The notes beneath the pieces are model-generated. The model was given only the letters and a program-made list of their open reading frames with translations. It had not been told where the DNA came from and ran no database searches. This document shows positions 1 to 5,618 of a DNA stretch of 5,618 bases, piece after piece. The translations under genes were made by a program, and so were the position numbers. The stretch comes from an uncultured Bacteroidales bacterium (GTDB lineage: Bacteria; Bacteroidota; Bacteroidia; Bacteroidales; Bacteroidaceae): contig CADCOX010000263.1 of the NCBI GenBank assembly GCA_902803195.1, positions 1 to 5,618 of the forward strand, in the 5' to 3' direction. The stretch's first letter is position 1. Each line of letters starts with the position of its first letter.

Positions 1-1098
1 CAGACCGTCGACAAGGTGTGGCGCACGCTGACGGTGCCCGCTCGTGACGTCATCTCCTATCGCCTCTCGCCTGTGGCCAAGAAAGCATCCACTACGGCAC
101 AGCTGCTTAGGCAACGCCTGCAGCGTCTGCAGCGTCAAGGCATCATGTTCGGTCATCAGGACGATCCGTTCTACGGCCTTGGCTGGAGCTACGAAGACGG
201 TCGCAGTGACGTCCGCGACCTTGTAGGCGATTATCCCGCTGTGATGGGCTTTGAACTGGGTGGCATCGAGCTGGGCGATGAGAAAAACCTCGATAGCGTG
301 CCCTTCGACCTGATGCGTCGCGAGATTATCGCCCAGCATCAACGCGGCGGCATCGTCACCATCTCTTGGCATCCTCGCAATCCGCTGACGGGCGGCACGG
401 CATGGGTGAGTGCCGACGAACGGGGCAAGAACACCGTTGCCGCCGTGCTACCGGGTGGCAACGTCCAAGGCGTGTTCGAGGTCTGGCTGGGGCGCCTCAC
501 CAATTTCCTTGTATCGCTCAAGGACGAACAAGGCCGCCAGATACCCTTCATCTTCCGTCCCTGGCACGAGAACAGCGGCGGCTGGTTCTGGTGGGGACGC
601 GGGCTGTGCTCCAGTCAGGAGTATCGCGCCCTGTGGAATCTGACTCAGGACTTCGTCGCTCGGTCGCTGCCTTATAACATTCTCTGGAGTTGGAGTCCCA
701 ACTACGGCTTTGAACCCGATGTGCTCGAGACCTACCCTGGCCACGAGCGCGTGGACATCATCGGCTTGGATGCCTATCAGCAGCGCAACGGCGAGGAGGC
801 TTTCATCAGTCAGTTGAACAAGGACCTCACCACGCTCTGCAAACTGGCGCAAGAGGGCAAGCGGCTAGTGGCTCTCACGGAGTGCGGTTACCAGAATATC
901 CCCGACCCGACTTGGTGGACATGCGTGCTGAAGCCTCAGATTGAGAAGTACCCCATCAGCTACTTCCTCGTCTGGCGCAACGCCGACCGCCGTCAGTACT
1001 TTGCACCTGCACCCGGCACCAAGGATGCCGATGACTTCTGCAAGATGGTGAAAGACAAGAAAATACTCATGCTGAAAGATGTGAGAAGTGAAAAGTGA
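1..1098 (+). CDS. GH26 endo-beta-1,4-mannanase (5' end outside window)
   Basis: Glycoside hydrolase family 26, a retaining (beta/alpha)8-barrel enzyme that cuts internal beta-1,4-mannosidic bonds of mannan or glucomannan. The frame is open to base 1 and no convincing start is seen (a GTG at 16 is internal), so the signal peptide and a few N-terminal residues are probably upstream. Counting window codons, landmarks are FGHQDD (50-55), SWHPRNP (122-128), RPWHENSGG (186-194) with H189 and probable acid/base E190, WSWSPN (229-234), YPGHERVDIIGLDAY (245-259) and LTECGY (292-297) with probable nucleophile E294. The 365 visible codons cover the whole catalytic domain. The last codons (VRSEK) and the TGA stop are made of a 7-bp tandem repeat. 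It is first of four closely spaced genes, as the mannanase is in the B. fragilis mannan operon. Secretion is expected but not visible. Some GH26 enzymes release mannobiose or act on other glycans, so the exact product is uncertain. Confidence 0.9.
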   Translation, partial: QTVDKVWRTLTVPARDVISYRLSPVAKKASTTAQLLRQRLQRLQRQGIMFGHQDDPFYGLGWSYEDGRSDVRDLVGDYPAVMGFELGGIELGDEKNLDSVPFDLMRREIIAQHQRGGIVTISWHPRNPLTGGTAWVSADERGKNTVAAVLPGGNVQGVFEVWLGRLTNFLVSLKDEQGRQIPFIFRPWHENSGGWFWWGRGLCSSQEYRALWNLTQDFVARSLPYNILWSWSPNYGFEPDVLETYPGHERVDIIGLDAYQQRNGEEAFISQLNKDLTTLCKLAQEGKRLVALTECGYQNIPDPTWWTCVLKPQIEKYPISYFLVWRNADRRQYFAPAPGTKDADDFCKMVKDKKILMLKDVRSEK

Positions 1099-1115
1099 AA
1101 AATGAAAAGTTAAAA
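1081..1115 (+). repeat. Five-unit imperfect 7-bp tandem repeat
   Basis: The units are GTGAGAA, GTGAAAA, GTGAAAA, ATGAAAA and GTTAAAA, end to end. The tract covers the last five codons and stop of the GH26 gene and the first half of the gap before the GH130 gene. Four units contain TGA. Because 7 is not a multiple of 3, these TGAs fall in all three forward frames, so the tract stops translation whatever the frame. AT-rich GAAAA tracts of this kind are, from memory, common between Prevotella genes; their role is not known to me. Confidence 0.85.
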
Positions 1116-1126
1116 ATAAGTATCAC

Positions 1127-2326
1127 ATGAGCAGCCAGACTTTTACAGAACGATTGAAAGAAATACGGGCGCATCACGAGGAATTGCTGACTCGCCCCAA
1201 CGAGCCGCTGCCTTGGGGCAATGGCATCTACGAGAAATACCGCTATCCCATCCTCACAGCCGAGCATACGCCCCTCGAGTGGCGCTATGACTTCTCGCCC
1301 GAGGACAACCCCTACCTGATGCAGCGCATCATGATGAATGCCGTCTTGAACGCTGGTGCCATCAAATTGAATGGCCGCTATCTGTTGGTGTGCCGCGTCG
1401 AGGGAGCCGACCGCAAGAGTTTCTTCGCCGTCGCCGAGTCGCCCAATGGTGTGGACAATTTCCGCTTCTGGGATGAACCCATTACCCTGCCCGAGAGTGT
1501 CGTGCCGGCCACCAATGTCTATGATATGCGCCTGACACAGCATGAGGATGGCTGGATTTACGGCATCTTCTGCGTCGAGCGGCATGACGACAGTTGCCCC
1601 TCCGACCTGAGCGCCGCCACAGCAGCAGCTGGCATCGCTCGCACCCGCGATCTCATCAACTGGGAACGCCTGCCCGACTTGCAGTCCCCCAGCCAGCAGC
1701 GCAATGTCGTCCTCCACCCCGAGTTCATTCGTACAAAAATGGTTGATGGTCAACCCGTCCACGGTCAGTGGTATGCCTTCTACACGCGTCCGCAGGATGG
1801 TTTCATCGACACCGGTTCGGGCGGAGGCATCGGATGGGCTTTGGTCGATGATATCACCCATGCTGTTGTGCACGACGAGGTTATCATCAACCCACGTCAT
1901 TACCACACCATCATGGAGGTTAAGAACGGCGAAGGACCTCATCCGCTGCGCACGCCGCAGGGGTGGCTGCATCTGGCCCATGGCGTGCGTGGCACGGCCG
2001 ACGGCTTGCGCTATGTCCTCTACATGTACATGACGGCCCTCGACGACCCCACGCGTGTCATCGCCCAGCCTGGCGGCTACTTCCTTGTGCCTGAGGGACA
2101 AGAGTACTTGGGCGATGTGATGAATGTAGCATTCTCCAATGGTTGGATTCAGGACGACGATGGGCGCGTCCTCATCTACTACGCCACAGCCGACACTCGC
2201 TTGCATGTCGCTGTCTCCTCTGTCGACCGCCTCATCGACTACTGCCTCCACACGCCCGAGGATGGGCTGACCACGTCGGCCAGCGTGGAGACCATCAAAG
2301 CGCTTATCCGCAAGAATCGTAAATGA
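1127..2326 (+). CDS. GH130 4-O-beta-D-mannosyl-D-glucose phosphorylase (MGP type)
   Basis: A five-bladed beta-propeller phosphorylase of family GH130, probably subfamily 1. It would split 4-O-beta-mannosyl-glucose with phosphate into alpha-mannose-1-phosphate and glucose, saving one ATP. No signal peptide is present, so it acts in the cytoplasm. Landmarks: RVEGADRKSFFAVAES (90-105); NVYDMRLTQHEDGWIYG (130-146), where D133 is the probable catalytic acid (the B. fragilis enzyme uses Asp131 in this motif); NVVLHPEF (193-200); GPHPLRTPQGWLHLAHGVR (270-288); and YYATADTRLHVAV (351-363). At 399 residues it is a normal length. The ATG at 1127 gives the full conserved N-terminus; no Shine-Dalgarno is seen, as usual in Bacteroidota. 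It starts 28 bp after the GH26 stop, and that pairing supports mannan use. A relative acting on mannobiose or longer manno-oligosaccharides (GH130_2) is the alternative. The family is certain and the exact substrate likely. Confidence 0.88.
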   Translation: MSSQTFTERLKEIRAHHEELLTRPNEPLPWGNGIYEKYRYPILTAEHTPLEWRYDFSPEDNPYLMQRIMMNAVLNAGAIKLNGRYLLVCRVEGADRKSFFAVAESPNGVDNFRFWDEPITLPESVVPATNVYDMRLTQHEDGWIYGIFCVERHDDSCPSDLSAATAAAGIARTRDLINWERLPDLQSPSQQRNVVLHPEFIRTKMVDGQPVHGQWYAFYTRPQDGFIDTGSGGGIGWALVDDITHAVVHDEVIINPRHYHTIMEVKNGEGPHPLRTPQGWLHLAHGVRGTADGLRYVLYMYMTALDDPTRVIAQPGGYFLVPEGQEYLGDVMNVAFSNGWIQDDDGRVLIYYATADTRLHVAVSSVDRLIDYCLHTPEDGLTTSASVETIKALIRKNRK

Positions 2327-2353
2327 AATCGCTCACCTAATTCTTCTGCGCTG

Positions 2354-3829
2354 ATGACGTTACGCCACAACTGCCTCTTGCTCATGTTGATAAGTCATTT
2401 GACCGCATGGGCGCAATTCCCAGTCGCCATCCTCGCTGGCGACTATCCCGACCCTTCTATCGTCCGCGATGGCGAGGACTATTACATGACCCATACCGCC
2501 AACTTCTACCAGCCCGGTTTCCTTATCTGGCACTCGCGCGACCTCTTCCACTGGGAACCTGTCTGTCGTGCCGTCAGCCATTTCCGTGGCGCGGCTTGGG
2601 CGCCTGATTTCCAGAAGGTGGGCGACACCTTCTTTATCTACTATCCGGCAGGAGGAACCAACTGGGTAACGACGGCGAAGGACGTCCGTGGGCCTTGGAC
2701 AGAACCTGTCGACTTGCACATCGACGGCATTGACCCAGGCCTTGTTGTAACGCCTGAAGGCAAGCGCTATCTCTTCACCAACTTCGGTCGGGTGACGCCG
2801 CTCACGTCCGATGGTCTGGCTCGCGCGGGCGAGACGAAGACGGTGTACCGTGGATGGGCATATCCCAAAGAATGGGAAACAGAATGCTTCTGTCTGGAAT
2901 CGCCTAAACTCACCTACCACGATGGCTACTACTATATGACCTCGGCTGAAGGCGGAACGGCAGGTCCTGCCACCAGTCACATGGCTGTCTGCGCACGCGC
3001 TCGCGACCTCTATGGTCCGTGGGAGGAATCGCCCTACAACCCCATTGTCCACACGTATTCGGCCGACGAGCGTTGGTGGTCAAAGGGACATGGCACCATC
3101 GTCGAGGGCCCCGGCGGGCAGTGGTGGATGGTTTATCATGCTTACAATCGAGATGCTTACGCCTTGGGTCGCTATACGCTCATCGAGCCCATCGAGTGGA
3201 CGCGAGGTGGTTGGTATCGTCCCGTTAAAGATTATCCTTGCGACAATGTCGAGACCTCCAGCCCCGTGCTTTCCGACGACTTCGGGTCAGCACAATTAGG
3301 ATGGCAGTGGACCGGCTGGAACGAGAATATCACGCAGGCGGTCGCCCTCGAGCGGGGCGCTCTCTGCCTGCCCGGACGCGGCACCTCGCCAAAGGATGCC
3401 CGTCTGGCCCTCATCACGGCCATGGACACTCACTACGCCGTCCAGGTGGAAGTGGCCATCGACAAGAGGCGGGGCGCAGGTGGATTGCTGCTTTTCTACA
3501 ACGAGAAAGCCTACGCCGGCATCCTGGCCGACCGTCAGCACCTCACCGTCTATCGGGACTCGGCGTCGACCCAGCAACTGCCCAACACGATTGGCACTCG
3601 GCTGACCCTTCGGCTGCAGAACCGAGGAGGACAGCTCGCTGTTAGCGTCCAAAAACGAGATGGCTCATGGTTGTCTTTGGCCGAGGGCATCGATGTGTCG
3701 GCTTTCCACCACAACAACCTCGGCGAGTTCATTGCCCTGCGACCAGCCCTTTGTGCTGTCGGTGGTGGCAAAGTCCGTTTCCGCCATTTCGTCTACGAAC
3801 GGCTCGCGCCATCGACAGAGAATGAATAG
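2354..3829 (+). CDS. Secreted GH43 glycosidase with C-terminal beta-sandwich (beta-xylosidase/arabinofuranosidase-like)
   Basis: Residues 1-20 are a signal peptide (R4/H5, hydrophobic LLLMLI core, A-W-A|Q cleavage), so it is exported. Residues about 25-295 form a GH43 five-bladed propeller, an inverting exo-glycosidase fold. The catalytic triad can be placed: base D33 in DYPDPSIVRDG, pKa modulator D127 in GIDPGL, and acid E182 in LESPKLTYHDGYYYM. AAWAPDF (80-86) and SKGHGTIVEGPGGQWWMVYHAY (243-264) are further family blocks. Residues about 304-484, from SDDFGSAQLGWQW onward, resemble the concanavalin A-like C-terminal domain of GH43 beta-xylosidases, which often shapes the active site. The gene lies 27 bp after GH130 and 35 bp before the transporter, so it is co-transcribed. 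Family members remove xylose, arabinose or galactose; which one applies cannot be read from sequence. In a mannan operon, trimming of side chains or of mixed hemicellulose is plausible. The subfamily is not assigned. Confidence 0.85.
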   Translation: MTLRHNCLLLMLISHLTAWAQFPVAILAGDYPDPSIVRDGEDYYMTHTANFYQPGFLIWHSRDLFHWEPVCRAVSHFRGAAWAPDFQKVGDTFFIYYPAGGTNWVTTAKDVRGPWTEPVDLHIDGIDPGLVVTPEGKRYLFTNFGRVTPLTSDGLARAGETKTVYRGWAYPKEWETECFCLESPKLTYHDGYYYMTSAEGGTAGPATSHMAVCARARDLYGPWEESPYNPIVHTYSADERWWSKGHGTIVEGPGGQWWMVYHAYNRDAYALGRYTLIEPIEWTRGGWYRPVKDYPCDNVETSSPVLSDDFGSAQLGWQWTGWNENITQAVALERGALCLPGRGTSPKDARLALITAMDTHYAVQVEVAIDKRRGAGGLLLFYNEKAYAGILADRQHLTVYRDSASTQQLPNTIGTRLTLRLQNRGGQLAVSVQKRDGSWLSLAEGIDVSAFHHNNLGEFIALRPALCAVGGGKVRFRHFVYERLAPSTENE

Positions 3830-3856
3830 ATAAAGGTCTTTCAAAACAATTCTATA

Positions 3857-3863
3857 CCCCCCC
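3857..3863 (+). repeat. C7 homopolymer just before the transporter start
   Basis: Seven consecutive C bases end two bases before the ATG at 3865. The tract is non-coding and lies in the 35-bp gap after the GH43 gene, within the presumed ribosome landing region. No Shine-Dalgarno sequence is near. Length changes would alter the leader but not the reading frame. Confidence 0.6.
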
Positions 3864-3864
3864 T

Positions 3865-5301
3865 ATGGCTACTAATCAAAAAATCTCACTCCTCGAGCGC
3901 ATCGGCTATGGCTTTGGCGACATGTCGTCGTCCATGTTCTGGAAGGTGTTCTCCTACTACCTCCCGTTCTTCTACAGCAATGTCTTCGGCCTCACGCTCG
4001 TCGACGCAGGCGTGCTGGTGCTCGTCACCCGCATCTGGGATGCTGTCTCCGACCCTATGATGGGTGTCATCGCCGACCGTACCTCTACGCGCTGGGGCAA
4101 GTACCGCCCCTATCTCTTGTTTGTGGCGCCCCTGTTCTCTATTGCAGGCATCCTGTTGTTCACAACGCCCGACTGGAGCTATGGCGCCAAACTCATCTAC
4201 GCTTACGTCACCTACATCCTCATGATGACGGTCTACACGGGTATCAACGTCCCCTATGGTGCCATGCTCGGTGTGATGACTGACGACCCGCAGGAGAAGA
4301 CCGTCTTCTCCTCCTTCCGTATGTTCTTCGCCTATGGCGGCTCGTTCATCGCCCTGGCAGCATGGGAGCCGCTGGTCAATTTCTTCAAGTCATCGGTTTC
4401 TCAGTCCTCGACGGCCTCTGCCTGGCAGTACGCCATGATGGTCATCGCCGCTGTCTGCTTTGTCCTCTTCCTCGCTTGCTTTGCCCTGACGCGAGAGCGT
4501 GTGAAGACAGTATCCACTGTCAGCGTAGGCTCCGATTTCAAGGCGCTGCTGCACAACCGTCCTTGGTGGCTGCTCATCGGCGCAGCCCTCTGCTTCAATC
4601 TCTTCAGCACCGTCCGCGGCGCCACTGTCGCCTACTATTTCGCCGACATCATCGGTTTCGACCAAACCCTTGATTTTCAGCTTTTCAACTTTCCAGCTTT
4701 TCAACTCCTCTTCTACGCAGGCCTATTCCTCAGCGTGGGCGAGGTCGCCAATATGGTCGGCGTGGCCTTGACCGTTGGGCTGGCACGTCGGTTGGGCAAG
4801 AAGTCGCTCTTCATCTGCGTCAATTGCGCCCTTGTGGTGCTCAGCATCATCTTCTTCTTCGTTCCTGTCACGCCTGCAGGCTTTTGGTTGATGCTCCTCC
4901 TGCAGGTGCTCATCAGCATCCTCACGGGCATTATGTCACCCCTCGTCTGGTCGATGTACGCCGATGTCTCGGACTATGCCGAGCTACGCTTCCACACCGC
5001 CTCCACGGGGCTCATCTTCTCCTCCAGTTCCATGGCGCAGAAGTTCGGCGGTGCCATCGGTGGCGCTGCCGTGCTATGGCTCCTCTCGGCCTGTGGCTAT
5101 ACCCCTCGTACCGACGAGCAGTTGGCCGCACAAACCATCCTCCAGCAGCCCGAGTCGGCACTCCTGTGCCTGCGCCACCTCATGTCGTTCATCCCAGCCG
5201 CCGTGGCCGTGCTCGCCATCGTTGTATGTCATTTCTATCCCCTCACCACTGAGCGCGTCGACGACATCAATCGCCAGCTGCGCGCCACCCGCGTTTGTTA
5301 A
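3865..5301 (+). CDS. GPH/MelB-type sugar:cation symporter (MFS)
   Basis: An inner-membrane importer of the glycoside-pentoside-hexuronide family, with about 12 hydrophobic helices in 478 residues. The family block RIWDAVSDPMMGVIADRTSTRWGKYRPY lies at 56-83. D59 and D63 match MelB Asp55 and Asp59 of the cation site. The third MelB acidic residue, Asp124, corresponds to N128 in INVPYG, at the same offset of four, so coupling may be to protons rather than sodium; that is inference. The C-terminal half has GEVANMVG (292-299) and DVSDYAELRFHTASTGLIFSSS (367-388), typical of the family. Its place after mannanase and phosphorylase suggests it imports mannobiose or short manno-oligosaccharides, as proposed for the transporter in the B. 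fragilis mannan operon. Residues about 270-282 (DFQLFNFPAFQLL), between helices 7 and 8, are encoded by an 8-bp tandem repeat and look like an in-frame insertion. ATG at 3865 is chosen because the conserved ERIGYGFGD motif follows at once. The substrate is unproven. Confidence 0.87.
   Translation: MATNQKISLLERIGYGFGDMSSSMFWKVFSYYLPFFYSNVFGLTLVDAGVLVLVTRIWDAVSDPMMGVIADRTSTRWGKYRPYLLFVAPLFSIAGILLFTTPDWSYGAKLIYAYVTYILMMTVYTGINVPYGAMLGVMTDDPQEKTVFSSFRMFFAYGGSFIALAAWEPLVNFFKSSVSQSSTASAWQYAMMVIAAVCFVLFLACFALTRERVKTVSTVSVGSDFKALLHNRPWWLLIGAALCFNLFSTVRGATVAYYFADIIGFDQTLDFQLFNFPAFQLLFYAGLFLSVGEVANMVGVALTVGLARRLGKKSLFICVNCALVVLSIIFFFVPVTPAGFWLMLLLQVLISILTGIMSPLVWSMYADVSDYAELRFHTASTGLIFSSSSMAQKFGGAIGGAAVLWLLSACGYTPRTDEQLAAQTILQQPESALLCLRHLMSFIPAAVAVLAIVVCHFYPLTTERVDDINRQLRATRVC
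4674..4705 (-). repeat. Four-unit 8-bp tandem repeat inside the transporter gene
   Basis: On the + strand the units are TTTTCAGC, TTTTCAAC, TTTCCAGC and TTTTCAAC, which is a 16-bp unit repeated twice with 15 of 16 bases matching. Read on the minus strand it is GTTGAAAA/GCTGAAAA, close to the GTGAAAA units at 1081-1115. It encodes FQLFNFPAFQL in a loop between helices 7 and 8. The AT-rich block stands out from its GC-rich surroundings and from normal codon use in the gene. Confidence 0.8.
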
Positions 5302-5323
5302 AAAAGCATTAAATCCCAGCTTG

Positions 5324-5357
5324 TTTGGTCGTCGTTTTGCATTTATTGCTATATTTG
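5324..5357 (+). promoter_or_regulatory. Bacteroidota-type promoter for the rnr-like gene
   Basis: TATATTTG at 5350-5357 is a perfect match to the Bacteroides -7 box TAnnTTTG. A TTTG at 5324-5327 sits 22 bp upstream as the likely -33 box, slightly more than the usual 19-21 bp. Transcription would start around 5362-5366, leaving a leader of about 25 nt before the ATG at 5389. This suggests that the next gene is expressed independently of the sugar operon. No obvious intrinsic terminator is seen between the operon and this promoter. Confidence 0.65.
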
Positions 5358-5389
5358 CACCACAAAACTAACTCAAACAACGACGACCA
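5326..5389. repeat. 11-bp perfect inverted repeat flanking the promoter
   Basis: TGGTCGTCGTT at 5326-5336 and AACGACGACCA at 5379-5389 are exact reverse complements. The match extends to TTTG/CAAA on the inner side if a 2-nt bulge is allowed. The 42-bp centre holds the -7 box. The left arm touches the -33 box and the right arm ends on the A of the start codon. It could be an operator, a stem formed only on read-through RNA, or a small invertible segment; the sequence alone does not decide. Confidence 0.7.
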
Positions 5390-5618
5390 TGGGAAAAGGG
5401 AAAAAGACAGGTGGACGCCACCTCAACAAATGGCAAATGACCGAGCAGGTGAGGAACCTGTTCCAGGAACACGCGGGTGAGCTCGTAGACATCAAGACCG
5501 TCTTCCGCGAACTCCACATCAACACACATCCGGGCAAGCTGCTCTGCATGGACGTCATCGACGACCTGCTTCACGATGACTTCATCATCGAGCAGGCGCA
5601 GATGCGCTACACGCTGGC
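5389..5618 (+). CDS. rnr: Ribonuclease R, N-terminal part (cut by window end)
   Basis: An open frame from ATG at 5389 runs off the window after 76 full codons. The product begins with a basic MGKGKKTGGRH stretch, followed by a small helical domain: WQMTEQVRNLFQEH, VDIKTVFRELHINTHPGK, LLCMDVIDDLLHDDFI. Bacteroidota RNase R proteins begin this way, with a lysine-rich tail and a winged-helix-like domain containing a THPxKxL.MDI-like motif, ahead of the cold-shock, RNB and S1 domains. RNase R is a processive 3'-5' exoribonuclease that degrades structured RNA in the cytoplasm. The catalytic RNB domain is beyond the window, so the call rests on recalled N-terminal resemblance only. It has its own promoter and is unrelated to sugar use. 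No Shine-Dalgarno is present; the start is supported by the promoter spacing and by the basic N-terminus. Confidence 0.7.
   Translation, partial: MGKGKKTGGRHLNKWQMTEQVRNLFQEHAGELVDIKTVFRELHINTHPGKLLCMDVIDDLLHDDFIIEQAQMRYTL

Noticed and set aside
16..18. GTG at 16 as the start of the GH26 gene
   Set aside because: The frame is open upstream to base 1, the codon is preceded by further plausible coding sequence (QTVDK), and a start here would leave this normally secreted enzyme without a signal peptide.
1102..1113. Mini-ORF ATG-AAA-AGT-TAA between GH26 and GH130
   Set aside because: Three codons arising from the repeat itself; nothing suggests a leader peptide.
1067..2251. Long open frame of 394 codons on the minus strand
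   Set aside because: It mirrors the GH130 gene almost end to end. Its C-terminus is a translation of the repeat tract, it shows no family motif that I recognise, and its + strand counterpart has clear catalytic motifs. It is a shadow frame in GC-rich DNA.
2360..3052. Minus-strand open frame of 230 codons
   Set aside because: It is antisense to the GH43 catalytic domain, with no recognisable motif, no promoter and no initiation context.
3832..3841. AAAGGTCTTT near-palindrome, and AAAGG as a possible Shine-Dalgarno before the symporter
   Set aside because: The palindrome is too short to mean much. AAAGG lies about 28 nt from the start codon, too far to act as a ribosome binding site, and Bacteroidota rarely use one.
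5302..5325. Possible terminator after the symporter gene
   Set aside because: Only a 4-bp AAGC/GCTT stem is possible and no run of T follows. The larger inverted repeat nearby is also not followed by a T-run.

Overview
The window looks like a piece of a Bacteroidota chromosome, most likely Bacteroidales and Prevotella-like. Four things point there. No start codon has a Shine-Dalgarno sequence. A TAnnTTTG/TTTG-type promoter precedes the last gene. The signal peptide of the third gene ends in a typical A-W-A|Q site. The gene set resembles the mannan operon described for Bacteroides fragilis. The DNA is GC-rich for that group, judged by eye. The genus assignment is inference.

All genes lie on the + strand. 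Region 1 (1-5301) reads as one operon for beta-mannan or glucomannan use, with short gaps of 28, 27 and 35 bp: a GH26 endo-beta-1,4-mannanase whose 5' end is outside the window (1-1098); a cytoplasmic GH130 phosphorylase of the 4-O-beta-D-mannosyl-D-glucose type (1127-2326); a secreted GH43 enzyme with a C-terminal beta-sandwich domain (2354-3829); and a 12-helix GPH/MelB-type sugar symporter (3865-5301). Region 2 (5302-5388) is a short intergenic stretch with a good Bacteroidota promoter inside an inverted repeat. Region 3 (5389-end) is the start of a gene that looks like ribonuclease R, cut by the window edge.

Proposed working of the operon: GH26 cuts mannan outside the cytoplasm to manno-oligosaccharides and mannobiose. 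GH43 may remove side-chain sugars outside the cytoplasm. The symporter imports the disaccharide. After a 2-epimerase turns mannobiose into mannosyl-glucose, the GH130 enzyme splits it with phosphate into mannose-1-phosphate and glucose. The epimerase is not in this window, and no SusC/SusD pair is seen.

The least ordinary signals are not genes: a 7-bp tandem repeat tract across the GH26 stop codon (1081-1115), an 8-bp tandem tract of similar sequence in the opposite orientation inside the transporter coding sequence (4674-4705), and an 11-bp perfect inverted repeat around the rnr-like promoter whose right arm ends on the A of the start codon. I do not see a clearly new multi-gene system.
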